Positions 45,441-54,400 of a stretch of DNA of 64,000 bases are shown one piece after another; within the stretch, counting starts at the first letter, position 1, and the number at the start of each line of letters is the position of its first letter. The notes under the pieces were generated by a model. That model was not told where the DNA came from. It saw only the letters and a list, made by a program, of their open reading frames with translations, and did not search any database. This DNA comes from Cohnella fermenti (GTDB lineage: Bacteria > Bacillota > Bacilli > Paenibacillales > Paenibacillaceae). Made by a program: the position numbers and the translations under genes. The stretch is from NCBI RefSeq assembly GCF_004801405.1, contig NZ_SSOB01000019.1:62001-126000 (forward strand), in the 5' to 3' direction.

Positions 45441-45625
45441 TTTTGCGATTTTATGCGGTTTTTCACATTCATCGATTCGAATTAGCCGCAATCTCGGCGT
45501 TTTATGTGATTTTTAGCATACATGCGACAACTGGAGCCGGAATTTTCTCTATATAGGCTATTTTTCACATAGAATCGTCCAATCTGCCCGTTATCGCGAT
45601 GCTCGAATGTGATATTTCACATCCA
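45441..45625 (+). repeat. Four-hairpin dispersed intergenic element, copy C
   Basis: Module starts at 45453, 45504, 45555 and 45607 (spacing 51, 51, 52). The last is a perfect ATGTGATATTTCACAT. Flanks match the other copies (CACATTCATCG, AGCATACAT, CATAGAATCGTCC). A lone extra hairpin of the same type, AGCGGTTTTTCGCAT, begins near 45355. Confidence 0.8.
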
Positions 45626-45711
45626 TTCCTCGTATCCGGCGAGTCCGGCGAGATGTCCGGCCCCCTCTCCCGCACGATTCTAAATGGGCTGCCCCAAAAC
45701 TTATCGATTCT

Positions 45712-45760
45712 TATATAAAAAAAGACCGCCCTCCAGGTTCCCGTCAAGGGCCTGTCGGAC
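45712..45760 (-). terminator. Terminator of the IclR gene
   Basis: On the minus strand a GC-rich hairpin containing GCCCT...AGGGC is followed by GGTC and seven T residues, starting 21 bp after the IclR stop codon. Confidence 0.7.
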
Positions 45761-45780
45761 GTCTCTTGTGGCTTAACTAT

Positions 45781-46533
45781 TCAGGCGATCGAGAGGCGAT
45801 CGGCCAACTGCAGAAGCTCGCTCAGCACGAACTCCCGCTTGCTCTCCCAACGGTGCCGCAGCATCGAGCAGCTGATCGCGGACACGGTCTTGCCGTGCCG
45901 AACGATGGGAACCGCGATACAGCAGAAGCCTTGGACCGCCTCTTCCGTATCCTCCGCATAGCCGCGCTCGCGAATGAGCCCCACCTCGGCATGAAGCGCC
46001 GACAGCTCCGTTATCGTATTCGGCGTCAGCCGCTCAAGCGGTTCCGCATCCGCATCCGAATAAAGCCGCGGCCACCGGTCATCCGGCAATCCGGAGAGCA
46101 GCACCTTGCCAAGCGCGGTCGAGTGCGCCGGCAATCGCATGCCGGGCTCGGACATCAGCTTGACCGGACCGGGGAACTCCTCCTTGGCCAGGTACAGCAC
46201 CTCGTTGCCCAGAAGCTCCGCCAACTGAATCGTCTCTTCCAGCTTGCTCTTCGTGAGAGCCGCCTCCAGATGGAAGGAAGCGATCAAGTCATTCTGTTGA
46301 AAATATCCTCCCGCCAACGCCCCGAGCGCAGCGCCGATTCGGAACGTATCGTCCTTGTCTCTGCGGACCCAATCCAGCTTCTCGAGCGTATTCAGCAGAG
46401 AGAACATCGAGCTCTTGTTAATGTCCGTCCGCTTGGACAGATCGATGAGCCGCAGCTCTCCCGGATACCGGGCAACGAGCCGCAGCACCTGATCGGCCCG
46501 TTCGATGGCCGGCACCCAGTATTTGCGTTCCAT
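45781..46533 (-). CDS. IclR-family transcriptional regulator
   Basis: A 250-residue regulator with an N-terminal winged helix (AIERADQVLRLVARYPGELRLIDLSKRTDINKSSMFSLLNTLEKLDWVRRDKDDTFRIG) and a C-terminal IclR ligand domain (AHSTALGKVLLSGLPDD ... ERGYAEDTEEAVQGFCCIAVPIVRHGKTVSAISCS). The ATG at 46533 follows GGGGAGGG; an extension to 46569 is possible. Such regulators usually control sugar-acid or aromatic catabolism, so the SDR-FAH operon downstream on the same strand is the likely target. It has its own terminator. Confidence 0.9.
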   Translation of the reverse strand: MERKYWVPAIERADQVLRLVARYPGELRLIDLSKRTDINKSSMFSLLNTLEKLDWVRRDKDDTFRIGAALGALAGGYFQQNDLIASFHLEAALTKSKLEETIQLAELLGNEVLYLAKEEFPGPVKLMSEPGMRLPAHSTALGKVLLSGLPDDRWPRLYSDADAEPLERLTPNTITELSALHAEVGLIRERGYAEDTEEAVQGFCCIAVPIVRHGKTVSAISCSMLRHRWESKREFVLSELLQLADRLSIA

Positions 46534-46692
46534 CCGCGTCCCTCCCCGCTCATCTCGCCCTGCCATCATGCGGCTAATTATAGCATTATAGCAAGCCGGG
46601 AGGGGGACTGTCGATTTATCCGATGGACTGCTGAACCGCTGCCCGGCGCGATCCCCCTTCCAAACCCTAATGCCGCCAGAGGGAATAGAATA

Positions 46693-47523
46693 CTATTCGG
46701 CAAAATAATGTCCTTGCTCCAGATCGGCGAGGAGACCGGGCTGGACAGGCTTCCAGCCGAGCAGCGCCTTCGTCCCTTCGCTCGATCTTGCCAAGTCAAG
46801 CGACGCGACCATGCCCAGGAAACCGAAGATCGCTTGCGCCTCCTCGCGCGGGATGCCGACTGCCGGCACGTCCAGGTGGCGGCCGATGACGGCGGCAATG
46901 TCGCGGAACGGAATGCCCTCGTCGTCCACGCCGTCCAGTCGCGAGCCTGCAGGCGCAGATTCTGCGGCGAGGCGGAACAGAACGGCCGCATCCAGGCGAT
47001 GAATCGCCGGCCAACGGTTGGCGCCGTCTCCAATGTAAGCGGAAGAGCCTCTTGCCCGGGCGATCCAGATCAATTGCGGCACGAAGCCTTTATCTCCTTC
47101 CCCATGAACGGAAGGGGCAAGCGAGACGATCGACGCTCTCACGCCTCGTTCTACAAACGCCAGTGCGGCATCCTCCGATGCTTGGCCATTGGCATGGGCT
47201 GTGATAACAAGCGGTTTGCCGGAGCCCGCAAGCCCTTCTCCCATTGCTTCGATGGCGCGAAGATCGGTTGCCAGCGAAGCGGCGAAATTAGCGAAATCGT
47301 GAATAAAGGCCAGATGGATAACGCCGTCCGAAGCGGCTGCGCAACTGCGCAGCAACTCCACATCCTCCAGCACGCCGTGAACCGACTCCGCCCCCAGCTT
47401 TTCCAACACTTGAGACCCGCCCTCCGAGCGAGTCAAACCGACTGCCTGATGACCTGCACCGATGAGCTCGCGGACAACGGCTGTTCCAATGTAACCTGTT
47501 GCACCTGTGACGAAAATACGCAT
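46693..47523 (-). CDS. NAD(P)-dependent epimerase/dehydratase-like extended SDR
   Basis: A 276-residue oxidoreductase with the extended-SDR cofactor motif TGATGYIG (residues 6-13) right at the N-terminus and Arg32 after strand two, suggesting NADPH. HLAFIHDFANFAA and VSLAPSVHGEGDKGFVPQLIWIARARGSSAYIGDGANRWPAIHRLDAAVLF are typical of the SDR_a5-like group found next to MerR regulators. The usual YxxxK is not obvious, so activity may differ from classical SDRs. Divergent from a MerR gene and behind a promoter with the 19-bp spacer that MerR proteins act on. Confidence 0.85.
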   Translation of the reverse strand: MRIFVTGATGYIGTAVVRELIGAGHQAVGLTRSEGGSQVLEKLGAESVHGVLEDVELLRSCAAASDGVIHLAFIHDFANFAASLATDLRAIEAMGEGLAGSGKPLVITAHANGQASEDAALAFVERGVRASIVSLAPSVHGEGDKGFVPQLIWIARARGSSAYIGDGANRWPAIHRLDAAVLFRLAAESAPAGSRLDGVDDEGIPFRDIAAVIGRHLDVPAVGIPREEAQAIFGFLGMVASLDLARSSEGTKALLGWKPVQPGLLADLEQGHYFAE

Positions 47524-47566
47524 AATCGTTGACGCCTCCTTTAGTATTTGACGAAGAGATGACTCC

Positions 47567-47597
47567 AGTCTAAACTATGAAGTAAACTCTAAGGCAA
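47567..47597 (-). promoter_or_regulatory. MerR-type promoter (19-bp spacer) for the SDR gene
   Basis: On the minus strand TTGCCT (47592-47597) and TAGACT (47567-47572) are 19 bp apart. The spacer holds the imperfect dyad TTAGAGT-TTACTTCATAG. A 19-bp spacer with a dyad between the hexamers is the hallmark of MerR activation by DNA twisting, and a MerR gene is divergent and adjacent. Confidence 0.7.
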
Positions 47598-47619
47598 GCG
47601 TTGGGAGACATGATTGCAT

Positions 47620-48036
47620 ATGAAAATTCAACAATTGGCAGACTTGATGGGTTTAACCCCGCACACCATTCGTTTCTATGAGAAGGAAGGCTTGCTGGAC
47701 AGCAGGCATATTCAACGAGAGAAAAACAATTATCGCAACTACTCGGACGAAGCCATCGAGCGGTTAAAGCTGATTAAGAAATTCCAAGGCATCGGCTGCT
47801 CGTTGGCTGAGCTGAAGACGATTCTGCAGGATCACGATTCGAACGAACGGACGAACCAAGAAGTCATCGAATGGATTGTTCAGAAGATCAATGAGATCGA
47901 ACGCAAGAAGGACGAATACGATCATATGCTTGTGACGCTGAATTGGATGCTGACCTACAGGAAGCTGCTGACTGAGAATCCGCCGCAAGCCGAAGCCATG
48001 ATGGCGGAATTGCGTATTCGAATGGGCCAGCAATGA
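47620..48036 (+). CDS. MerR-family transcriptional regulator (AdhR/small-molecule type)
   Basis: A 138-residue regulator: winged helix at the N-terminus (MKIQQLADLMGLTPHTIRFYEKEGLLDSRHIQREKNNYRNYSDEAIERLKLIKKFQGIGCSLAELKTIL), then a dimerisation coiled coil (VQKINEIERKKDEYDHMLVTLNWML). No Cys metal site is seen, so it belongs to the aldehyde or organic-effector group rather than metal sensors. ATG 47620 is chosen; TTG 47614 is also open and its spacing from GGGAG is shorter. Confidence 0.9.
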   Translation: MKIQQLADLMGLTPHTIRFYEKEGLLDSRHIQREKNNYRNYSDEAIERLKLIKKFQGIGCSLAELKTILQDHDSNERTNQEVIEWIVQKINEIERKKDEYDHMLVTLNWMLTYRKLLTENPPQAEAMMAELRIRMGQQ

Positions 48037-48082
48037 TCAGGAATAACCGACACCAAACGCCGCTTGCTTCAAGGCATCGCCG

Positions 48083-48724
48083 CTAAATTTTCCTCAATTC
48101 TTGCAGAATAGTCTCCGGGGCCAACCGCTGCATAAAGTCCGGATTCACGTAGGCGGAACGGATAATGCCGGATTCGTCGATCATAAAGGTGGAAGGAATC
48201 GGCAGAATCCAGCGATTCGTCGCGTTGTATTCCGCCAGGTTCATGCCAATCTGCTTCATAATGTTCTGGATATAATCCGGAACGTCGTAAAGGATATTAT
48301 ATAAAGCGGCCACAAGGCCGTTTGTGTCGCTAAGCACTTGGAAGGTCAGCGCTTCTTTCTCCTGATGGGAAAGCGTGTTGTCCGGGCTTTGCGGGCTGAC
48401 GGCGATCAACTGGCCCCCAAGGGCTTCGATGTCCGGCAGAAGCTTCTGGTAGGCCTTAAGCTGGGAATTGCAGAACGGGCACCAACCGCCCCGGTAGAAC
48501 GTCAAGACAACGGGCCCTCTGGACAGCTCATCATACAGGTTAACCGTCTCTCCCAACGCATTCTTGAGGGTAAAATCCTTGGCCTTCTCCCCTTCTTGCC
48601 GACCGTAAGCAATGCCGGACTCCTGCTGCTCCCGGATCTGACGGAACATCTCCATCTGAATCTCCATAGGGGTGTGCGCAATAAATTGCTGCTTGGCTTC
48701 GGCTAACGCTTGAGTTAATGACAT
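48083..48724 (-). CDS. Peroxiredoxin-like AhpC/TSA family protein
   Basis: A 213-residue thioredoxin-fold protein. A helical N-terminus of about 45 residues leads into KAKDFTLKNALGETVNLYDELSRGPVVLTFYRGGWCPFCNSQLKAYQKLLPDIEALGGQLIAVSPQ. The catalytic Cys is in a CPFC pair, a resolving Cys two residues on. The C-terminal PSTFMIDESGIIRSAYVNPDF is typical. It should reduce peroxides with a thiol donor. ATG 48724 follows GGAGGAGAAG. It lies 55 bp after the TetR gene on the same strand, so both are likely expressed together. Confidence 0.88.
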   Translation of the reverse strand: MSLTQALAEAKQQFIAHTPMEIQMEMFRQIREQQESGIAYGRQEGEKAKDFTLKNALGETVNLYDELSRGPVVLTFYRGGWCPFCNSQLKAYQKLLPDIEALGGQLIAVSPQSPDNTLSHQEKEALTFQVLSDTNGLVAALYNILYDVPDYIQNIMKQIGMNLAEYNATNRWILPIPSTFMIDESGIIRSAYVNPDFMQRLAPETILQELRKI

Positions 48725-48779
48725 GTTCTTCTCCTCCTCGATCATGAATGCAATGCAATTATCGCCATCGCGGCCTTCA

Positions 48780-49367
48780 TCAGGAATGCGCGAAGGTTAG
48801 CCGCTCCAAGAGCGGTCCTGTCACAACGCCGAATATCTTCGGATCGTCATAGGCCCGCGCCGACAGCATCGCGCCGTGAATCGTTGCCATGAACGCTTCG
48901 GCCTCGGCACGAGGGGAACTCGCAAGTTGAAGCTGTCCGTTCCGCGCGCCGCGCTCCAGCACGGATGTCAGCCACCCGGACAGGAAGCGGAAGTGCGCCC
49001 GGACCTCCAGGCCAACTTCCTCGGGCAGGACGGGGAGCTGGCCGGCCAACAGAGCGCAGATGCATAACGGAGCGCTGGCGTCCGCGATGCAGGCTTCCCA
49101 GTAGCCGACGTAGATCCGAAGCTGCTCGAGCGGATCGGCAACCTGAAGTTCGATATTCCTCAGTCCCGCTTCAGCTTCTTCCCGATATCGCGCAACCAAC
49201 GTACGAACCAGATCAACCTTGCTTGGAAAATGGTGGTGGATGCTCGCCTTGCGAATCCCAACCACATCGGCGATGTCTGCGTAGCTGAAGCCGTTGTAGC
49301 CGCCAGCGATGATCAGAGCACGCGCACAGGACAGAATGCTGTCAGAGGTAGTAGGTAAATTGTTCAT
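48780..49367 (-). CDS. TetR-family transcriptional regulator
   Basis: A 195-residue repressor with an N-terminal TetR helix-turn-helix (ILSCARALIIAGGYNGFSYADIADVVGIRKASIHHHFPSKVDLVRTLVARY) and an all-helical ligand domain with several Cys (CIADASAPLCICALLAGQLP). The promoter TTGACA-17-TAGACT ends six bases before the ATG, so the message may be leaderless. It probably represses itself and the peroxiredoxin gene behind it. Confidence 0.9.
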   Translation of the reverse strand: MNNLPTTSDSILSCARALIIAGGYNGFSYADIADVVGIRKASIHHHFPSKVDLVRTLVARYREEAEAGLRNIELQVADPLEQLRIYVGYWEACIADASAPLCICALLAGQLPVLPEEVGLEVRAHFRFLSGWLTSVLERGARNGQLQLASSPRAEAEAFMATIHGAMLSARAYDDPKIFGVVTGPLLERLTFAHS

Positions 49368-49373
49368 GTTTAC

Positions 49374-49402
49374 AGTCTACCTTCTAGTAGGTAGAATGTC
49401 AA
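49374..49402 (-). promoter_or_regulatory. TetR-gene promoter with operator in the spacer
   Basis: On the minus strand TTGACA (49397-49402) and TAGACT (49374-49379) are 17 bp apart. The inverted repeat TCTACCT-TCTAGT-AGGTAGA-type sequence (49376-49395) fills the spacer, a standard TetR autoregulatory layout. The expected transcription start falls at or next to the ATG at 49367. Confidence 0.7.
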
Positions 49403-49478
49403 ATGGCGAACCAATTATAACAAAACAATATAGAAAAGAAGACGCCGATTCGCTCAGCGTCTTCTCGTTGTTCGAGTG

Positions 49479-50774
49479 CTATTCCTTGGCCGCCGTCGGG
49501 AGAACGAGCCATTCCTTGTACTTCTCGTAGTCCGCCCGCTTGCACTCCATCGTCAGGCGGGTGCCGCTCTCCTCGTATTCGATCGACTGGACGTGCGCGT
49601 TGTCGTTGAAGTACGACACGAGCCGGCCCTCCGAGAACGGAATCACGACTTCGCACTTCATGTAATCCCGGAAGATTCGCTCGCTCACAAGCGCGATCAA
49701 TTCCTCCAGTCCCGCACCCTGCTTGGCGGAGAGATAAACCTTGTCCTCCTCGACCCGCGGGTATGCGCGCTCGGTCAGATCGGATTTATTGCAGGCGCAG
49801 ATCATCGGGATGCCGTCTGCGCCAAGCTCCTCGAGGGTGGAGTTCGTTACTTCGATATGCCGCTCCCATTCCGGGTTGGACACGTCGACGACCTGAATGA
49901 GCAGATCGGCTTCGGCCACTTCCTCAAGAGTGGAACGGAAAGCCTTGACGAGATAGTGAGGGAGCTGACTGACGAAGCCGACCGTGTCGGTGAGCAGGAA
50001 CGACTTGTTATCTTGCAGCTCGATGGCGCGAACCGATGTCTCCAGCGTGGCGAACAGCATGTCTTGGGCCAGCACCTGCTTGCCCGAGCCTTGCATGAAG
50101 CGGTGAAGCACCGCGTTCATGACGCTGGACTTGCCGGCGTTGGTATACCCGACGAGACAGACGACGGGCACGCCGGTTTTGCGCCGTTGCTTGCGTTGCA
50201 CCTGACGCTGGGCGACAAGCTTCTCGAGCTCGTGCTGAAGCGCGGCGATCCGATCTTCGATGCGCCGGCGATCAAGCTCCAGCTTGGTCTCCCCTGCGCC
50301 CCTGTTCTTCAGTCCGGAGCCGCCGCCTTGCCGCCCAAGCGACTCGCGCAGGCCGACGAGACGGGGCAGCATATATTGCAGCTTCGCGACCTCCACCTGC
50401 AATTGGGCTTCCCGGGTGCGGGCCCGTTCCGCGAAGATGTCGAGAATCAGGATCGTCCGGTCGATCACCCTCTTCTGCAAGGCGCTCTCCAGATTGCGGA
50501 TCTGCGAAGGAGACAGCTCATCGTTGAAAATAACGGTCGAGGCGTCGCTCCCCAGCGCGAGCGTGGACAGCTCGTCGATTTTGCCCGTGCCGAGGTAGTG
50601 CGAACTGTTGATCTTGGTTGCATTCTGGGTCAGTTGGCCAACAACCTCGATGTTGCAGGCTTCCGCGAGATTGCCGAGCTCCTCCATCGAATAGGCGAAG
50701 TCCGGACGGTCATTCAAGTTCACGCCGACGATGACGGCGCGGTTGTTCGGTTGTTCCATAGTCGTTTGTTCCAT
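49479..50774 (-). CDS. hflX: Ribosome-splitting GTPase HflX
   Basis: A 431-residue GTPase. The N-terminal HflX domain (AVIVGVNLNDRPDFAYSMEELGNLAEACNIEVVGQLTQ ... YLGTGKIDELS) is followed by a coiled-coil stretch with the Gly-rich segment GGGSGLKNRGAGETKLELDRRRIEDRI. The G domain has G1 GYTNAGKSS, G3 DTVGF and G4 NKSD. HflX splits stalled 70S ribosomes and in several Firmicutes confers resistance to macrolides and lincosamides. ATG 50774 follows GGGGAGGACC; ATG 50759 is a second option. The 245-bp leader upstream carries a peptide and terminator that should control its transcription. Confidence 0.95.
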   Translation of the reverse strand: MEQTTMEQPNNRAVIVGVNLNDRPDFAYSMEELGNLAEACNIEVVGQLTQNATKINSSHYLGTGKIDELSTLALGSDASTVIFNDELSPSQIRNLESALQKRVIDRTILILDIFAERARTREAQLQVEVAKLQYMLPRLVGLRESLGRQGGGSGLKNRGAGETKLELDRRRIEDRIAALQHELEKLVAQRQVQRKQRRKTGVPVVCLVGYTNAGKSSVMNAVLHRFMQGSGKQVLAQDMLFATLETSVRAIELQDNKSFLLTDTVGFVSQLPHYLVKAFRSTLEEVAEADLLIQVVDVSNPEWERHIEVTNSTLEELGADGIPMICACNKSDLTERAYPRVEEDKVYLSAKQGAGLEELIALVSERIFRDYMKCEVVIPFSEGRLVSYFNDNAHVQSIEYEESGTRLTMECKRADYEKYKEWLVLPTAAKE

Positions 50775-50979
50775 ATAGGGTCCTCCCCTTCGCAAATCGA
50801 AATTAGAGTACAAAAAAACACACGGGCGCCACGGCCTGTGCGTTCTGCGTACGGGAAAGAGGACTCCGGAACGGCGGCAAGAGTCCCCGATGCCGGGGAT
50901 TCTCTTCCGCATATATAAGTCGCGTGGGACAGACTTATCCTGAGTCCTCTGCACACAGGCAGAGCCTTGGCGCTAACGA
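50775..50979 (-). promoter_or_regulatory. hflX attenuator (leader hairpins and intrinsic terminator)
   Basis: Read on the minus strand after the leader-peptide stop: a small hairpin GCTAA-TCG-TTAGC touching the last codons; hairpin CTCTGC-CTGTGT-GCAGAG (50947-50964); a long stable hairpin at 50874-50910 with the CCCCG-GCAT-CGGGG core; and a terminator, CACAGG pairing with CCCGTGTG and then seven T (50812-50840). AGAGGACTC (50942-50950) is exactly complementary to GAGTCCTCT (50858-50866), and CCTGTG in the second hairpin can pair with CACAGG of the terminator stem. So terminator and antiterminator folds exclude each other. Confidence 0.7.
50812..50840 (-). terminator. Intrinsic terminator inside the hflX leader
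   Basis: CACAGG pairs with CC(C)GTGTG, followed by TTTTTTTG on the minus strand, 38 bp before the hflX start codon. A terminator in front of the gene, not behind it, indicates attenuation. Confidence 0.7.
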
Positions 50980-51018
50980 TTAGCCGCGCGAAGAACGAAC
51001 TCGGATAAAATCAATCAC
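50980..51018 (-). CDS. hflX leader peptide MIDFIRVRSSRG
   Basis: A 12-residue frame starts at GTG 51016-51018, six bases after GGAGGG (51025-51030), and stops with TAA at 50980-50982. It contains Arg6-Val7-Arg8. This matches the +x+ (Arg/Lys-x-Arg/Lys) motif at which macrolide-bound ribosomes arrest, and the position equals that of Arg6-Leu7-Arg8 in the ErmD leader. A ribosome stalled there would cover the first leader hairpin and free the antiterminator. Too short for gene finders; confidence rests on RBS, motif and the terminator downstream. Confidence 0.65.
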   Translation of the reverse strand: MIDFIRVRSSRG

Positions 51019-51050
51019 ACGCAACCCTCCGTTCCAAATAAAGTAAAGCC

Positions 51051-51080
51051 ATTCTACCACGGGAAGCGCCGGAATTGCAA
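51051..51080 (-). promoter_or_regulatory. hflX promoter
   Basis: On the minus strand TTGCAA (51075-51080), an 18-bp spacer and TAGAAT (51051-51056). Transcription should begin near 51044, about 25 bases before the leader-peptide start. Confidence 0.6.
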
Positions 51081-51120
51081 TCGGGGATTCCTCCGCCTAC
51101 ACGGTCGACTTTGCGTTTTT

Positions 51121-51312
51121 AGCTTTTGCGGGTTTTATATGGATTTTCACATTCATCGGCTTGAATTGGCGGCAATCGCGGCGGTTTATGCGGTTTTTAG
51201 CATACATCCAGCAACTCGGGCCAGAATTTTCTCTATGTATGCTATTTTTCACATAGAATCGTCCAACCTGCCCGTTATCGTGCTTCGCCAATGTGGTTTT
51301 TCGCATAAAATT
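51121..51312 (+). repeat. Four-hairpin dispersed intergenic element, copy D
   Basis: Module starts at about 51139, 51188, 51239 and 51291; the first module has a two-base deletion, the others keep the 51-52 bp spacing. Conserved flanks CACATTCATCGG, AGCATACAT, CATAGAATCGTCC and GCATAAAATTCCGG are present. It lies between the hflX promoter and the terminator of the SLH gene. Confidence 0.8.
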
Positions 51313-51363
51313 CCGGCAGCCCCCGGCAGCGACAACATACAAGCGGCTCCTACATCGCAGAAA

Positions 51364-51390
51364 ATCCCTGCATCACAATGACGCAGGGAT
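51364..51390 (-). terminator. Terminator of the RCC1/SLH surface protein gene
   Basis: On the minus strand ATCCCTGCGTCA pairs with TGATGCAGGGAT (one mismatch), followed by TTTTC. It starts 38 bp after the SLH stop codon. Confidence 0.7.
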
Positions 51391-51427
51391 CTCGTTCTTC
51401 GTTTGCTTCTGCCAATCAATCAACCAA

Positions 51428-54400
51428 TTAATCAATCACAAACTCCACGAACCTGCGCAGAATGGTCGAAGCCTCCGCACGAGTTGCGTTGCCGGCCGGG
51501 TCATAGCGATTGTTATCTTTGCCCTGCACGATGCCGGATTGCTGGATCGCCTTAACCGCCTCTCTGGCCCAGGCACTGATACGCGCTCCATCTGCGAAGG
51601 TGACGGCCTGCTTGTTGACAGGCAATGCATGCCCCGTCGCTTGGGCGAAGCGCGCCATCATCACCGCCATCTGCTCGCGGGTAATCGAGCTGTCGGGGCT
51701 GAAGAGGTTATTGCCCACACCCTGCACAATGTTGTTCTGCACCGCCCATTCGATGTAAGGCATGGCCGCGCTTGTGCCGGAGACATCGCTGAAGCTGCTC
51801 TGCGTATACCCGCTTACGTCCGCACCGGACAGCTTGCCCAGCGCCATCAGGAAGTCCCCGCGCGTGATTGCCGTGTTGGGCGAGAAGGTCGTTCCGCTAG
51901 TTCCGGCAATAAGCCCCAAGCTGACAACAAACGCAATGTCGTCCTTCGCCCAATGCATCGTCGTGTCGCTAAAGATTGGCGCCGGCGCCCGGTAACCCAC
52001 TCCGTACGTGGACAGGCTGTTCCTGCTGAACGTCACCTCGTCGTTATCGTAACGGGAGTCGGTCAGTTGCTGCGGTTTGCCTGCCTTGTTTACGTACACG
52101 GCGAAGAGATTATCGGTCTTCTCTGCGGAGGCCGCCTTGTAGGCAATGCCCAGCGCAACCGTGCCCTTGCCGAAGTCGGTCACATATTCGCTCTTGCCGT
52201 TCTTCTCGTAGCTGACAGTGAGATCGTATACCGGTCGGCTGCCGATCAGCGCCTTGGCCGCATCGGACAGTTCGGTGACCGGATGGGCCGCAATCGCGAC
52301 ATCTCCAATCGCTTGACCCACCATCGCCAGAATCGCTGCCTGATCGAACGAGAAGTTGACCAGCACGGTGCTTGCAGCGAAGAGTTTCACACCCTCCTGT
52401 TCCAGCAAGGCGAGGACTCCATCCTCTACCTTCACGCTGAAGCCAACCGCTTCCGCACCGAACAGAACGTGGAATGCAATCCCGATGCCGTCAGCCGTAT
52501 TTCCTTTGTTCCGAGCCTCGTTCTGCGCCGCCTCGATCATTGCCTTTACTTGCGACTCCGTGATGGTCGCCGAGGCAATGCCGTCCTTATCGACGGTCGC
52601 GATCAGATTGACGGAGGCGATCGTCGGCTGACTCGGCTGCTTGTCGAGCGTGATTGTTGGCGTGGCTGGCGTGACTGGCGACGAGCCTCCCCCGCCACCG
52701 CCCGACGAACCGCTGTTCATCTGCCAATTGGCCGTAACGGTGACATTCTGAGCAATCATGGCAAAAGCAGTAGTTACGCTGCTGGCATCCAAGAAGGTTA
52801 CACCGTCCGTCGATGTCCAGCCCTGGAAGCTGTAGCCGCTGCGAGTTCCTGCCTGTATGGAGACTGTGTCGCCGCTTGCATAGTCTCCACTGCCGCTTGC
52901 ACCGTCACCGCCATCGTTTACGGTCACGGTGTAGTTGGTTACCGGTGCAGGATCGGTTAACGTTATCGTCTGCTCCTCGCTCTTGAAGCTTGTTGCCGTC
53001 GCCTTGACGCGAACTTGGTAGGCTCCTGCTGCAAGACTATCGATCTCGGTGCCCGTTACATCCGTCCAAGTGCCGATCGACGACTTATATTCCATGTCGT
53101 CGGTGACGCCGGTAATCTTCCCCACTCCGCCGATTGTCGTCGGATTCACACCCGTCGCGGTCGGGGTTGCCGGTCTTGCCGGAACTACCAAATCCTGTGT
53201 CGCGCTATCTGTCGTGGTCGTCTCGTTGCCCTTCTTCACGATGGCGAGGGTCCGCCCCAGATAGCTCGCAACGTCCAGCTTGCCGCCAACCGGAGATACC
53301 GGCGAGCCGTCAATCGTATAGCTGCCGCCGCCGTCTTCGAAGCCGGTCAATTCCTCGTTCGCAAAGTCGATCTCAATTGCAGGCGTTGCTTCCATCCCCG
53401 CTGTATACGCCGTGATCGTTATCGTCTGCTCCTCGCTCTTGAAGCTGGTCGCCGTTGCTTGGACGCGAACTTGGTAGGCTCCTGCTGCAAGACTATCGAT
53501 CTCGGTGCCCGTTACATCCGTCCAAGTGCCCGTCGACGACTTGTACTCCATGTCCTCGGTGACGCCGGCAATACTACCTGTGCCGCCAATGGTCGTCGGA
53601 TTCACGCCCGTCGCGGTCGGAGTTGCCGGCCTGGCCGGAACAACAAGATCCTGAGCCGCGCTATCCGTCGTAGTCGTCTCGTTGCCCTTCTTCACGATGG
53701 CAAGGGTCCGCCCCAGATAGCTCGCAACGTCCAGCTTGCCGCCAACCGGAGTCACCGGCACGCCGTCAATCGTGTAGCTGCCGCCGTCTTCGAAGCCGGT
53801 TAGCTCCTCGGTCGCATAGTCGATCTCAATTACAGGCGTTGCTTCCATCCCCGCTGTATACGCCGTGATGGTTATCGTCTGCTCCTCGCTCTTGAAGCTG
53901 GTCGCCGTCGCCTTGATGCGAACTTGGTAGGTGCCCGCCGCCAAGCTCGTAATCTCGGTGCCCGCCACATCCGTCCAAGTGCCGGTCGACGACTTATATT
54001 CCATGTCGTCGGTGACGCCGGTAATCTTCCCCACTCCGCCGATTGTCGTCGGATTCACACCCGCCGCGGTCGGAGTTGCCGGCCTGACCGGAACAGGAAG
54101 CTCTTGCGCATCGCTATCGACTGTGGTCGTCCCATCGCCAGCTTTTACAATGTTGAGTGTTTGCCCCAGATCAGCCTCTACAAGAGCAAGTTGGCCGCTG
54201 CCATCTGGAGTTACCGAATCGCCGTCGATCGTATAACTATCGCTCGCTCCCGTAGCGAAGCCTTTAAGCATCTCCGTCTCATAGTCGATCTCAATCGCAG
54301 GCGTCGATAATTTCGTTCTCGAATCGCTAATGTCAATATTCAGCGTCAGCTCATTACCTGTGCCGAACATGAAGGTCAGGCTTGTCGTGCCTGTCGACTG

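Noticed and set aside
51097-51342. Small proteins of the MYAKNRIN... type in copies of the four-hairpin element
   Set aside because: Similar small frames appear in several copies, but their starts and ends differ, none has a ribosome binding site, and conservation follows the hairpins and not codon positions.
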